From: JANYLB01 sp963837715
GTDB taxonomy: Bacteria; Actinomycetota; Acidimicrobiia; IMCC26256; JANYLB01
Assembly (NCBI GenBank): GCA_963837715.1
Contig: CAWIOF010000002.1
Location: 1,612,001 to 1,676,000, forward strand
Direction: 5' to 3'
Length of the DNA: 64,000 nucleotides
The notes beneath the pieces were generated by a model that did not search any database, was not told where the DNA came from, and worked only from the letters and a program-made list of their open reading frames with translations. Position 1 is the first letter of the stretch; each line of letters starts with the position of its first letter. Below are positions 9,406-19,305 of the stretch, one piece after another. Both the position numbers and the translations under genes were made by a program.

Positions 9406-11070
9406 TCAGGGATCCTGCGTCGCGCCCGGAGCTGTCGTCGGCGCGGCAGCGGGCACTTTGCGATAGATGGTGCCCTGCGGGTACGAACCGACGACCTCGA
9501 GCTCGACGTCCTGCTGGATGTCGGCGAGCGATGCGAGCACGCCCGGGTGCACGCCGCTGAACATCACCAGATAGGTGTCGGGGCGGGCCAGGAGCTCGTC
9601 GAGCTGGCGCATGTCCTCGGGGAAGCGCTCGTTGTCGAGGCCCGACTCGCGCACGTAGCGGATGGGAACGAGGATCGACGCCCGGTCGGCACCGAGCCAC
9701 ACCGCGTCGGGCGCGTCGCTGAAGATCAGTGCGTCGTCGGGCAACGCCCGGATGGCGCGGAACAGCGGGGTCTCACGGGCCTGGGCGTCGCGCGCGGTTC
9801 CGTCGCGGACGACGTCGAGCAACGGGTCGGCGAACGGCGCGGCCACGACGAGCGCCACCCCGAGCACCACGAACGACGCTCCCCGCAGGCGGAAGGCGAC
9901 GAGGAAGCGGTACACCACGATCACCGCGACCGCGTAGATGGCCGGACGGACCGGGGCGAGGAACCGGATGTCGAACCGGACGTCGCCGTTCGCGGCCATG
10001 TGCGACACCGAGACCGTGACCAGATAGGCGACGACGAACGCGAGCAGCGACACCACGATCCAGCTCGCGACGGGATCGCTCGCATCGGCGGGGCCGCGGC
10101 GACGACGCGTCACGACCGCCATGGCCACGAGACCGAGGGCGACGACCACGAGCACCGCGTACACGATCGGCGACGCCACGTCGGCCGGGACGAACCAGTT
10201 CGCGAGGTTGCGCACGCCCTGACCGATCGTCTCGGCGTCGTAGGGGTGGTACCGCAGCGGCGTCGACGGCTCGCCGTGCCCCACGAAGACGCGCATACCG
10301 AGCGCCCATGCGGCCACTGGGGTGAGGCCGACGCCGACGACGACCGCGGCGAGCGCGATCCGCCTGCGCCACGACCAGGCGGTGCGGGCGAGGATCAGGA
10401 CCGCGGCGACCAGGATGAGCGAGACGCCGAGGAACCGCACGAGGGTCGCGACGGCGGCGAGCGCGCCGACCACCCCCGCGCCCAGGAGCGCGGCGTTGCG
10501 GTCGGTCGGCCGGCCGAGGAGGTGGGCCAGCGCCAGGATCGTCGCGAACACGAACGGGAGGAACAGCATCTCGGCCAGGGCGTAGGTGCTCAAGAGCACC
10601 CACGAACCCGGCGCGAACCCCTCGGCGAGCGGGGCAGCCCCGAGGAGCAACACGACGCCCGCGAGCGCTGCCGCGGTCCGGCCGGTCACCCGCAGCACCA
10701 GGTAGCCGAAGAGGAACGTCGCCGCACCGAGACTCGCCGCACCGACGAACCGGGCCGCGGTGTCGATGCTCGCGCCGAGGGCGCCGAACGCGGCGACCGC
10801 GGCCGAGTAGCCGGGTGGGAGCGTGGTGACCGGCAGCCCGGTGTCGAAACCGAAGGTGGCCAGCGGCGGGAAGTAATCGGTGAACGCCAACGTGATCGGC
10901 GAGGTGAGCCCACGTCCGTGCAACAGGTTGTGCGACACCCCGAAGTAGATGGCGGAGTCGGGTCCGAACGCGGGGCCGTTCGGCATCATCGACCACGACA
11001 CGACCGCCGCGACGACGCCGAGTAGTCCCAGGGTGACGAGGCCCGCCACCGGGACGGACGGTCGATTCAT
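9406..11070 (-). CDS. Polytopic membrane protein, GT-C-like, function unknown
   Basis: 554 residues with about 10-12 hydrophobic helices and a soluble C-terminal domain of roughly 110 residues (LPDDALIFSDAPDAVWLGA onward). The first external loop has GPDSAIYFGVSHNLLHGRGL, which fits the acidic loop of GT-C transferases, followed by PPGYSAAVAAFGA. The start is the ATG overlapping the acyltransferase stop as ATGA (11067-11070). The context is the glycan locus. I cannot name a family beyond GT-C-like. A proline/threonine-rich tail ends the protein. Confidence 0.72.
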   Translation of the reverse strand: MNRPSVPVAGLVTLGLLGVVAAVVSWSMMPNGPAFGPDSAIYFGVSHNLLHGRGLTSPITLAFTDYFPPLATFGFDTGLPVTTLPPGYSAAVAAFGALGASIDTAARFVGAASLGAATFLFGYLVLRVTGRTAAALAGVVLLLGAAPLAEGFAPGSWVLLSTYALAEMLFLPFVFATILALAHLLGRPTDRNAALLGAGVVGALAAVATLVRFLGVSLILVAAVLILARTAWSWRRRIALAAVVVGVGLTPVAAWALGMRVFVGHGEPSTPLRYHPYDAETIGQGVRNLANWFVPADVASPIVYAVLVVVALGLVAMAVVTRRRRGPADASDPVASWIVVSLLAFVVAYLVTVSVSHMAANGDVRFDIRFLAPVRPAIYAVAVIVVYRFLVAFRLRGASFVVLGVALVVAAPFADPLLDVVRDGTARDAQARETPLFRAIRALPDDALIFSDAPDAVWLGADRASILVPIRYVRESGLDNERFPEDMRQLDELLARPDTYLVMFSGVHPGVLASLADIQQDVELEVVGSYPQGTIYRKVPAAAPTTAPGATQDP

Positions 11071-12311
11071 CCGGGTCGCGACTCGGTGCGGACCGACCGA
11101 CCGCGGCGTCGCATCAGCGGCTGCTCCAGGAGGTAGTAGCTGAGCGCCGCGGTGGGGATCGTGCACGCGAGCACGATCGCCAACACCTTCCAGAACGGTC
11201 CGTGCGGGATGCCGCCGGCAACGACGCTGTCGGTCCACTGCAACGCTTTGAGGATCCAGGCCTGGTGCCACAGGTAGATGCCGTAGGAGATCAAGCCGAT
11301 CCAGGCGACGGGCCCGAAGCGCAGGAACGAACGGGCGACGCTGCGCCGTTCGCTCCCGAACACCGCGGGGAGCAGCAGGAAGAACGCCATCGCGCCGTAG
11401 AGGTACTGCTTCAGGTACGCGGTCGATCCCCCGATCCGGATGTTGATGTCGCCGGTGAGCCCCAGCCGGGTCGACACGACCCAGAACGCGATCGCCGAGA
11501 TCACCCACCACCAGCCACCGATGCGCCCGACCCGGGCCACGAGCGGCGGGGTCTCGGGCCGGGTCGCGACCCACGCACTGACGACCGCGAGCAGCATCCC
11601 CATCGAGAAGAGATCGAGGTTCGCGGGGAGCCAGTACTCACCGAGCTTCGAGACGTAGTCGGAGGGACCCCAGAACACGAACGCTTTGAACGCGATGCTC
11701 ACCGCGAACAGCGCGACGAGCCCGACGAGCTCCAGGCGGACCTTCGCGCGCGTCGAACCGGTGGAGCTCCCGATTCGGGCGATCCTGCGGATGGTCCACG
11801 CGTAGATCGGGAGGAACACGTAGAAGCTCACCTCGACCGCGAGCGTCCACGACTGCGAGATCCCGTGGAAGAACCGCTGCGAATCGTAGATCTGCAGCAG
11901 GAACAGGTGGATGAACCAGCCCTTCAGGCCCACGATCCCCTGCCCGACGAAGAACCCGAAGAACAGGGTGATGCCGACCAACGCCGCCCAGTAGGCGGGA
12001 AAGATCCGGAGGAAGCGGCGCCGGAAGAACGGGCCCGGCGCGCCCGGTGGGCGGTCGGCGAGGCGGGCCGCGACGAACGGGCGGTAGAGCAGGAACCCCG
12101 AGATCAGGAAGAAGATCGCGACACCCGAATCCATGCGACTCAGCATGTGAGCCACCGTGCCCTCGCGGACGTTCTCGCCGGTCGCGAAGCCGACGTGGTG
12201 CAGCACGACGAGCAGCGCGGCGATGGCGCGGAGGCCGTCGAAGCAGTCGAAGTGCACGCGCCCGCCCGGTGAAGCTGCCGGTGGCGCTTCGGCTGGGTTC
12301 GCACGACTCAT
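11067..12311 (-). CDS. Acyltransferase 3 family membrane protein (OafA/YrhL-like)
   Basis: 414 residues from the ATG at 12311; a TTG at 12326 would add five residues. The N-terminal signature FDCFDGLRAIAALLVVLHH carries the conserved His, followed by FLISGFLLYRPF and RFLRIFPAYW. About ten transmembrane helices follow, with SYGIYLWHQ near the end. The family moves acyl groups, often acetyl, onto sugars of surface polysaccharides. It is coupled by ATGA to the downstream membrane protein and follows the flavoprotein gene by 18 bases. Confidence 0.9.
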   Translation of the reverse strand: MSRANPAEAPPAASPGGRVHFDCFDGLRAIAALLVVLHHVGFATGENVREGTVAHMLSRMDSGVAIFFLISGFLLYRPFVAARLADRPPGAPGPFFRRRFLRIFPAYWAALVGITLFFGFFVGQGIVGLKGWFIHLFLLQIYDSQRFFHGISQSWTLAVEVSFYVFLPIYAWTIRRIARIGSSTGSTRAKVRLELVGLVALFAVSIAFKAFVFWGPSDYVSKLGEYWLPANLDLFSMGMLLAVVSAWVATRPETPPLVARVGRIGGWWWVISAIAFWVVSTRLGLTGDINIRIGGSTAYLKQYLYGAMAFFLLLPAVFGSERRSVARSFLRFGPVAWIGLISYGIYLWHQAWILKALQWTDSVVAGGIPHGPFWKVLAIVLACTIPTAALSYYLLEQPLMRRRGRSVRTESRPG

Positions 12312-12329
12312 CCGTGCCGAGCCCAACCG

Positions 12330-13900
12330 TCAGTCGCGATGCGCGTCGGAGACGTGCCGGGGGATCACCGGGGCATCACGACCCGTCCCCTGCGGCGTGG
12401 CCCCGTCGACAGTGGTGCCGTCGATCGAGGTGCCGATCTGCTCCTCGTGGTACTCGGCATCGACGTTGACGGTCCAAACGTCGTGGTCGGCGCCGAAGAT
12501 GTTCTCGACTGAGAGCATCGCGGTGTACATCGAGTGGTCCTGGTTGTTGTAGCGGTGCATGCCGTTTCGGCCCACCGGATACACGTTCGGCGCGTGCTCG
12601 GCGAGCCAGCGACGCATCACGTCGACGTTGGCCTTGTAGAAGTCGTCGTACACCGGATAGGCCTTCGGCATCCGCACGACGTACCCGGCTTCGACCCGCG
12701 AGGCCTCCGCCAACCCGAGTCGCTGCAGCTCCGACTTGGCCTGCTCGATGAGATCGGCGTCGGACTTGCTCCACATCTCGTCGTGCTCGTTCACGAAGAA
12801 CTCGAGGCCGAGACAGGTGCGGCCTTCCTTCACGAGATAGGGCGACCACGAGCCGAAGTTCTGGATGCGGCCGACCTCCACCCCCGGATCGTGGATGTAG
12901 ATCCAGTTGTCGGGGAAGCTGAACTCCTGCGGCACCACGAGCGCCACGGTCATGAAGTCGCGGTAGCGCAGATCGTGGGCGGCGGCGAGCACCTCGGCAG
13001 GCGCCGGCGGATCCATCGCCTCGAGCAAGGCGCCCATCGGCATCGACGAGATGACGTCGGTGCAGTCGTAGGTGGTGGTCGCACCGGCCGACTCGGCCGA
13101 GACGGAGACAGCCCGACCGTGCTCGAGCGTGACCTTGGTGACCGTGCTGTTGAACACGACCTTCGTCCCGCCGGCCGCGACCTTCTCCGCGGCCTTCTCC
13201 CACATCTCGCCGGGTCCGTACTTCGGGTAGTTGAACTCCTCGATCAGGCTCGTGACCTGCTTGCCGGTGTCCCGGCGCCCGAAGAGGCGGGCCCGCGTGG
13301 GCTCCCACACGGCCTGCCAGAGCGACATCCCCTTGATCCGTTGCGCGCCGAAGTCAGCCGACATCTCCGACGCGGGCACACCCCAGAGCTTCTCGCTGTA
13401 GGTCTTGAAGAAGTGTCGGTAGAGCCGCCACCCGTAGTTGGCGACGATGTACCCCTCGAGCGTGCTCTGGTCCTTCGGCGGCCGGACCTTCGCCATCACA
13501 TAGGAGACCATGCAACGGATCGCCTCGACGAAGCCGAGGTTGCGGAGCGCGTTCACGGGCTTGATCGGGTAGTCGTAGAGCTTGCCCCGGTAGTAGATGC
13601 GGCTCATGCGCGGGCGCTGCAGGAACTCGTCGGCACCGAGGATCTCGAACCAGAGGTCGTTGACCGGCTTCACCTTGGTGAAGAAGCGATGCCCGCCGAT
13701 GTCGAAGCGCCAGCCGTCGCGCTCGACGGTCCGACTGATCCCGCCGACCGTGTCGTCGGCCTCGAGCACCGTCGAGGCGCAGCCCCTCCGGTTCAGCTCG
13801 AACGCCGCGGTCAGACCGGCCGGACCGGCGCCGATGATCGCGACTTCGGGCGCGCGCGCGCGACGTCGGTCGTCCCGTTGTCGTCGCCCCCGTCCGCCAT
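12330..13900 (-). CDS. FAD-dependent amine-oxidase-fold protein (UDP-galactopyranose-mutase/protoporphyrinogen-oxidase-like), N-terminal frameshift
   Basis: The body has the dinucleotide-binding motif VAIIGAGPAGLTAAFELNRRG, then VGGISRTVERDGWRFDIGGHRFF, DYPIKPVNALRN and a C-terminal NMHRYNNQDHSMYTAM block. These belong to the NAD(P)/FAD family of glycan loci that rearrange or oxidise sugars. The open frame starts upstream at a TTG (13937) with an Arg-rich peptide. A better start is the ATG at 13900, preceded by GGGAG seven bases away. It enters this frame only if one CG unit of the (CG)6 run at 13851-13862 is extra, giving MADGGDDNGTTDVARAPEVA. I therefore read one gene with a dinucleotide slippage. 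Confidence 0.82.
13851..13862. repeat. (CG)6 dinucleotide run at a predicted frame break
   Basis: Six CG units lie in codons just before the FAD-binding motif of the flavoprotein. Removing one unit joins the ATG start at 13900 to the conserved reading frame. It is either a consensus error or a natural slippage site. Confidence 0.7.
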
Positions 13901-13994
13901 CACGCTCCCAGAGTTGTTCCCGTGCCGGTCTGACCAAGAAGTGTACCGACCGCCACCCGTCAGCCCCGGCTCCTCGGACGGGTTCGGCCTGCGG

Positions 13995-15105
13995 TTACGG
14001 CACCCATCGCGAGAGGAAGACCGCCGTCGAGGTGGTGAGCATGCCGACGGCGGAGACACCCACGACGGCCCACAGCACGAGTGGGCGGCGCATCAGCAAC
14101 GCAGCCCCGATGAGCAGGGGAAACGCCCCGAGGGCGTACCGCTCCAGCGAGTCGAGGTTGTCGGCCGACACCGCGAGGAGCACCGAGAGGGCCGCGAACG
14201 CGGAGTACGACGCAGGGAGCCGGCGGATCACCACCGCCAACAGCCCCAGGCACCCGATGATCGCCACGAGGTGCACCAGGCCGGTCGGCCGGTCCGACAG
14301 GTTCGTGACCGTGTCGACCACGCTCGAGATCGGGTCCCGGAAGCTCCCGCGGAGGTTCGACGACTGCTGGATGCGTAGGGGGAGGAAGGCATCGCCGAAC
14401 CGCGCCCGCACCCACAGGAGATAGGTCATGACCCCTGCGGCGGGAGCGACGATCGCAGCCACGCCCCACGCCCGTTCGCGCGTCGAGGCCTCCCGCCAAC
14501 CTCGGACGACCTCGATCCCTGCAGGCACCGCGAGGAAGATCCCGAACGGTCGGCACAGGCCCGCGAGGAACCCGGAGGCTGCCGCCGCGCCGGGGCGGTC
14601 GGTCCGCAGGAAGAGGAACGTACCGACCGAGAGGAGCAGCAGGGCCGACTCGGCGTAGCCGAGCACGAGCACGACTGCAGGAGGCGCCAATGCCCCGAGC
14701 CAGACCGCGGCGAGCACGACCCGCTCGTCGTGGGTCTCGAGGCGCGTGAGCCGGGCCAGCACGACGAGGAAGCCGAACGCGCACGCGTTCGCAACCACGA
14801 GGAGGGTGATGTCGACGTGATCGCCGAACGGCAGACTCAGGCCCTTCGCAGCCAGCGGGACCAGTGGGAAGAAGCGCAGGCCTCCACCCGACCGCTGGTA
14901 GCCGTGCTCCGCGATCGACCGGTAGAAGTCGGCGTCGTAGGTGAGCAAGCCCTGGAGGAGCGACACCGGGCGCGCGCCCTTGCCATGCCGGTCGAAGAGC
15001 TGCATCGCCGCCGCGAACGCGGCGACGACCACCACCCGGGCAGCGATCCACGGAGCCACCGAGAGCTGCCAATCCGGTCGGCGTCGCCGACTCCACTTCG
15101 CTCAT
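13995..15105 (-). CDS. PIG-V-like mannosyltransferase membrane protein, probable N-terminal frameshift
   Basis: The main frame runs from a GTG at 15059 (354 residues). The GT-C loop YDADFYRSIAEHGYQ is followed by GLRFFPLVPLAAKG and LGYAESALLLLS, all signatures of PIG-V-type mannosyltransferases. About eight to nine helices follow. The ATG at 15105 forms an ATGA overlap with the upstream gene, as nearly every neighbour does, and opens with MSEVESATPTGLAAL, but in another frame. A one-base error between 15060 and 15095 would join the two; alternatively the GTG is the true start. Likely role: mannose or other hexose transfer from a lipid donor. Confidence 0.75.
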
Positions 15106-16689
15106 GGTGTGGGTGGGTAGCGCAGGAGGTTCATGTGCTCGAAGACGGCGCCGTCGTCGACGACGAGCACCTCGGGCGCCGAACGCAAGCTCGTGAGGTG
15201 CTGCGCGACGGCTTCGCACTTCACGTCGAACGTGCGGTACCCCGCGGCATAGACGTAGAAGACCGTGCCACTGGGCCCGGCTCGGGCGACGAGATCCTCG
15301 GCGTAGGCGATCGGGTCGGCAGCTTCGTTGCGGTCCGCGTAGTCGACCCAGTCGACGATCTCCGGCGAACCGAAGTCGGGGAAGACGCCCTGTTCGACAT
15401 CTGCGGTGACGAGCCGGTTCACGCTCGGGGCGACCTGGTCGGGGCAGTAGCCGATCACGTCGCCCGTCCGGGCCCGGTCGTTCACGGCCGCGGCGACGGC
15501 GCCGGCCTGCGTCCGGTTCTCGTCGGTGTTGCGGAACCCACCCACGAATCCGAACACCACGATGACGGCGAGCATGCCGTAGCGCACTCCCCGACTCCCG
15601 AACACCGTGATGCCACCGGCGACGGTGAGCGCGAAGAGCGGGAAGACAATCGCGGCGTACCGCCCCTGGAACGCACTCGCGGCCGCGTACGACGCGGTGA
15701 GCCCGACGACCAGCGTGCCCGCCCAGACGATCCACTCCCACCGGACCGCCGGGCGCGTCGTCAGGTCGATGTCGATGTGGCGGCGACTCACTGCCGTGCC
15801 GAAGAGGGCGAGCAACGAGAGTGTGCAGATCAGCAGGACCACGAGGTCGCCCTCGAAGTGATCACCGCCGGCGAAGTCGGTCGAACGCGCGACTCACGCC
15901 GCTCGGCGGGATCGTCGCCTCGGCCCACGGCGTGCCGGTGTGCGCGGCCTGGTACAGGAACGTGGGGACCCACGGAAGGAACGCGAGGCAGCCGACCACC
16001 ACGGCGAGGAGCGTGCGGAAGGCCGGTCGGCGCGGGCGGCCTCGCCACGCGACACCGAGGAGGCAGAGCCCCACGACCGCGATCAGGTAGAGGCTCCAGT
16101 ACTGCGTGTACAGCAACGCGGCCGTCACGACTGTCACCGCCGCGAGGGCCGGGATCGTCGGCTGCTCGAGCGCGCGCCAGATCGCGAGGTACCCGACCAG
16201 CACGAGCAGCATCTCGAGCATGTACATGCGGTTCTCGGTCGAGTAGCGGATCGCGTAGGCCGACGACGCGACCACGAGCAGCATCGCCACCGCGATCCAC
16301 TGACGCCGGGCGCGGGACTCGCCACCGAGCCGGGCGCCCGCGGGCCAGCACAGGGCCAACACCCCGAGGCCGAGGACCCCCGACAGCGACCGGACCGCCA
16401 GGTCGCCGGTGCCGAAGACCTTCATCCACCCGTGCAGGAGCAGGTAGTAGAGCGGCGGGGCACCGTCGTGCTCCAGCAACGACACGAGGTCGCCGATCGG
16501 TCGGCCGGCGATGTTGGCCGTGAGCGCCTCGTCGAGCCAGAGGTCGGAGCGGGTCCAGAAGCGCAGCACGACACCGGCCGCGATCGAGACGATCGCGAAC
16601 GCGAGGAACCACCGTCCCCGCCGACCGTCGAACGGCCCCGAGCCATCGGACTTCGCGGGCGCAGGCGAAACCGGCACGCCGACGGTCAT
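15102..16689 (-). CDS. GT-C mannosyltransferase-like membrane protein, frameshifted
   Basis: The N-terminal half (from the ATG at 16689, MTVGVPVSPAP) has DLWLDEALTANIAGRP, the catalytic acidic loop, followed by GAPPLYYLLLHGWMKVFGTGDLAVRSLS, typical of family-39-like bacterial transferases. It runs into a stop after SRAFDRLRRR near 15862. The C-terminal half continues in another frame (DFAGGDHFEGDLVVLLICTLSLL) with further helices and a soluble domain ending MNLLRYPPTP. The break is near 15878-15886. The 3' end is coupled to the PIG-V-like gene by ATGA. Expected to use a polyprenyl-phosphate sugar on the outer face. Confidence 0.8.
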
Positions 16690-16735
16690 GGGGTGCTCAT
16701 CACGGCCAGGGACTGTAGTGGTGACCCGGACCGAA

Positions 16736-17710
16736 CTAGGGAGCCGCGATCGCGGGCACGACCTCGGCCATGAAGCGCTCGAGGCTCTCCGTGGCCGGGA
16801 AGTCGCGGAACCAGAGCACGAACTCCGCGCACCCGGCGTCGACGAATCCCTGCACCTTCTCCGCGACCTGCTCAGGCGTCCCCACGAGGTTGTCGCGTAC
16901 GTACTCGTCGGGGTCACCCCGGCCCCAGAGTTGCCCGCCACCGGGCGAATCGAGCCAGGCCTGCAGCTCACGGTCGGAATCGAACAGCCGACAGTCGGGG
17001 CCGTGGGTGCGCACGATCGACTCCGGGTCACGGCCGATGCGCTCGCAGTGCTCTCGCAGCACCGCCGACTTGTGGACGAACTGGTCGAGACCGACCTGCC
17101 AGTTGGTCGCGTCGGCCTGGCGCGCGGCGATCGCGAGCGTGACCTGCTCTCCGCCACCTCCCACCCAGATCGGGGGGAGTGACTGGAGCGGCTTCGGATC
17201 GCAGTAGGCGCCGTCGAACCGCAGGTGCTCACCCTCGAACGTGACCGTCTCCTCGGTCCAGAGCCGCTTCACGACCGTGAGCGTCTCGTCGAGCACCCGC
17301 AGACGTTCCCGTGGCGCGAGGAACGGGTAGTCGTAAGCCTGGTACTCCCGCTCGTACCACCCGGCACCGAGCCCGAGGATGAGCCTGCCGCCCGAGAACA
17401 CGTCGATGCACGCAGTCTCCTTGGCCAGGAGCCCGGCGTTGCGGTAACTCGAACAGGTGACCAACTGGCCGAGTCGGATCGTGCTGGTGATCGGCGCGAG
17501 CGCCGCGAGGGTCGTGAACGCCTCGAACACGTGCGTCGGCTCCCGCCGAGGCACCGTCTCCACGTGGTCGTACACCCACAGGTGGTCGTACCCGACACGC
17601 TCGGCGAGCAACGCGATCTCCTGCGTGCGGGCCCACGCGTCGGCGGCACCCCACCCCGTGTACTCGAGCTTCCATCCCTGCGGAGCGAAGGCGCCGTACC
17701 GCAAGGTCAC
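16736..17710 (-). CDS. LLM-class F420-dependent oxidoreductase
   Basis: 324 residues from the GTG in the GTGA overlap with the VOC gene. Luciferase-like TIM-barrel signatures are GYDHLWVYDHVETVP, SSTIRL-type strand (ITSTIRLGQLVTCSSYRNAGLLAKETACIDVFSGGR is the conserved region at about 90-125), GLGAGWYEREY and PPIWVGGGGE. Members reduce or oxidise substrates with F420 or flavin; the substrate is unknown. It is the last gene of a three-gene unit with a VOC protein and a zinc alcohol dehydrogenase, whose promoter region carries the repeated operator motif. Confidence 0.88.
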   Translation of the reverse strand: MTLRYGAFAPQGWKLEYTGWGAADAWARTQEIALLAERVGYDHLWVYDHVETVPRREPTHVFEAFTTLAALAPITSTIRLGQLVTCSSYRNAGLLAKETACIDVFSGGRLILGLGAGWYEREYQAYDYPFLAPRERLRVLDETLTVVKRLWTEETVTFEGEHLRFDGAYCDPKPLQSLPPIWVGGGGEQVTLAIAARQADATNWQVGLDQFVHKSAVLREHCERIGRDPESIVRTHGPDCRLFDSDRELQAWLDSPGGGQLWGRGDPDEYVRDNLVGTPEQVAEKVQGFVDAGCAEFVLWFRDFPATESLERFMAEVVPAIAAP

Positions 17711-18142
17711 GTGAACTCCCAGTGTTGGATCTCGACCATCATCGGCAGCAGGTACCCGATGTAGATGCTGGTGATCTTCAGCATCCCGTGGTCGGTCGTC
17801 TCCTTGTCGACGATGTCGACGCGGTCGTCGTGCTCCCGGAATGCCGTCGCCGCGGCCGAACACGGCGTCGAGCTCCTCCATCGTCGCGACCGAGAGGCCG
17901 TAGTGGTCGAGTCGCGGGCAGACCATCGGCGAGTCGTCGGCGATCAGGAACACGAACTGCTCGATCTCGTGGACCCCGAAGACCAGCTTCTTGCGGTCGA
18001 CCGTCTCGGTCGGCAGCTCGTTCCAGCCGAACACGTCGCCGTAGAACCGACACAGCTCGGCGCGGCCCTCGTCGGCGAGCAGATCGGAGGAGACGCTCAT
18101 GGCGACGTGGTTGAACCGTGGCTTGCGGAGCTCGGTCTTCAT
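17707..18142 (-). CDS. VOC/glyoxalase-fold protein, frameshifted
   Basis: Starts at the ATG overlapping the alcohol dehydrogenase stop (ATGA, 18139-18142). The first frame (PRFNHVAMSVSSDLL ... FVFLIADDSP ... DHYGLSV) is a vicinal-oxygen-chelate fold with a His near the first strand. Near 17855-17865 it switches frame and continues as AFREHDDRVDIVDKETTDHG and a terminal MMVEIQHWEFT, in which the late Glu is the usual metal ligand position. Without the correction the open frame fuses into the LLM gene. Corrected length is about 144 residues. Function is unknown; the VOC superfamily covers dioxygenases, isomerases and lyases. Confidence 0.72.
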
Positions 18143-19200
18143 CGTGCGCCTCCTCCGGTTCGGCTCGGGGCCACCAACACCTTGGCCGGGATCTCACCTG
18201 CGCTGAGTCCCTCGATCGCGCCGAGGAGGCCGTCGAGACCGACGTCGTCGCGCTCGACGAGCAGGTCGGTCGGGAAGTCGCTGCGGGCGAGCATCTCGAG
18301 TGCAGCTTCGAACCCGCCGGCGTCGTAGCAGAAGGCGCCCGTGATCATCAGCTCGTTGAGCAGGATGCGGTTCGGGTCGAGGCGCGGCGCCCTCATCCCC
18401 GCTCCGACGAGCACCAGCACCCCGGTGCGTTTCAGCTGCGCGAGCGCCGCTTCCATCGCGTGCGCGTTGCCGGAGCACTCGAGCGCGACGTCGAAGGGAT
18501 CGTCGACGAGGAAGTTCGGTGAGGCCGGTGCCACGAGCGACTCGGGTTCGACGACCCGCGCGCCCAGCCGCTCGCAGAGCGCCCGGCGCGTCTCCGCGGG
18601 CTCGCTCACGACCACGTCGGTGACACCCATCGCGAGGAGCGCCGCGACGCTGAGCGCGCCGATCGGGCCGCCACCGGTCACGAGCGCGCGCTGCCCGGGC
18701 TGCACACCCGAGCGGGTGATGCCGTGCAGCGCCACCGAGAGCGGCTCGGCGAGCGCCGCGTGCCGCAGCGACAACCCGGCGGGGACCCGGAGCAACTGCG
18801 CCTCGGGCACCTTGATGAAGTCGGCGAACGCACCCTGCCAGGGATCGTCGCTCTCCCCCACCGCGCCCCGTCCCGCACAGAGCGACGGCCGTCCCGCGAG
18901 GCAGAACTCGCACTCGCCGCACCGCGGACTCGGCCCCCCGACCACCTCGTCGCCCACGGTCCAACCGGTCACGTCGCGGCCGACCGCGGCCACGGTGCCG
19001 GTGTACTCGTGACCCTCGATCGCGCCGACCCGACCCCAACCCTCGATCACGAAGTGCAGGTCGGAGCCGCAGATCCCGCAGTGACTCACCTCGAGGAGCA
19101 CGTCGGTCGGGCCGACCTCCGGTACCGGCCGATCCTGGACCTCGACCTTCCGGTCACCCACGTAGACCGCCGCGCGCATCGTGCCGTTCGTGTCCCCCAT
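18139..19200 (-). CDS. Zinc-dependent alcohol dehydrogenase (MDR family)
   Basis: 353 residues. Catalytic zinc ligands are Cys41 (HCGICGSD) and His64/Glu65 (EGHEYTG). The structural zinc site is C94, C97, C100 and C108. The Rossmann motif is TGGGPIGALS. Expected reaction: NAD(P)-dependent oxidation of an alcohol or polyol. The start is the ATG at 19200; a second ATG seven codons on (MRAAVYVG) is also plausible. It heads the ADH-VOC-LLM unit, and the intergenic region upstream carries the operator-like motif at 19220. Confidence 0.88.
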   Translation of the reverse strand: MGDTNGTMRAAVYVGDRKVEVQDRPVPEVGPTDVLLEVSHCGICGSDLHFVIEGWGRVGAIEGHEYTGTVAAVGRDVTGWTVGDEVVGGPSPRCGECEFCLAGRPSLCAGRGAVGESDDPWQGAFADFIKVPEAQLLRVPAGLSLRHAALAEPLSVALHGITRSGVQPGQRALVTGGGPIGALSVAALLAMGVTDVVVSEPAETRRALCERLGARVVEPESLVAPASPNFLVDDPFDVALECSGNAHAMEAALAQLKRTGVLVLVGAGMRAPRLDPNRILLNELMITGAFCYDAGGFEAALEMLARSDFPTDLLVERDDVGLDGLLGAIEGLSAGEIPAKVLVAPSRTGGGAR

Positions 19201-19219
19201 GCCGTCAGCGTGCCCGGAA

Positions 19220-19237
19220 CCTGACACGAACGTCAAG
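19220..19237. promoter_or_regulatory. Operator-like motif, copy 1 (ADH / acyltransferase divergent region)
   Basis: CCTGACACGAACGTCAAG, with half-sites TGAC and GTCA six bases apart. It lies 20 bases upstream of the alcohol dehydrogenase ATG and about 70 bases upstream of the divergent acyltransferase GTG. It matches the shared consensus of at least six other intergenic sites in this window. Confidence 0.7.
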
Positions 19238-19305
19238 TAACGACGACGGCGCGCGCCGCTCTCCGTCCCGCTCCGGCCCGAGCCGTCACGTCTACGCTCC
19301 GGGTC

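Noticed and set aside
9256..11025. Long plus-strand frame opposite the membrane protein gene (589 residues)
   Set aside because: It is rich in Glu, Arg, Asp and His with no domain pattern, and is the complement of a clear membrane protein.
12534..14378. Plus-strand 614-residue frame opposite the flavoprotein
   Set aside because: It is a mirror of a gene with clear FAD motifs, and its composition is that of antisense GC-rich sequence.
16736..18142. A single 468-residue VOC-LLM fusion protein
   Set aside because: The linker is Arg-rich nonsense while another frame carries a full VOC C-terminus ending exactly at a GTGA overlap with the LLM start, so two genes with one frame break fit better.
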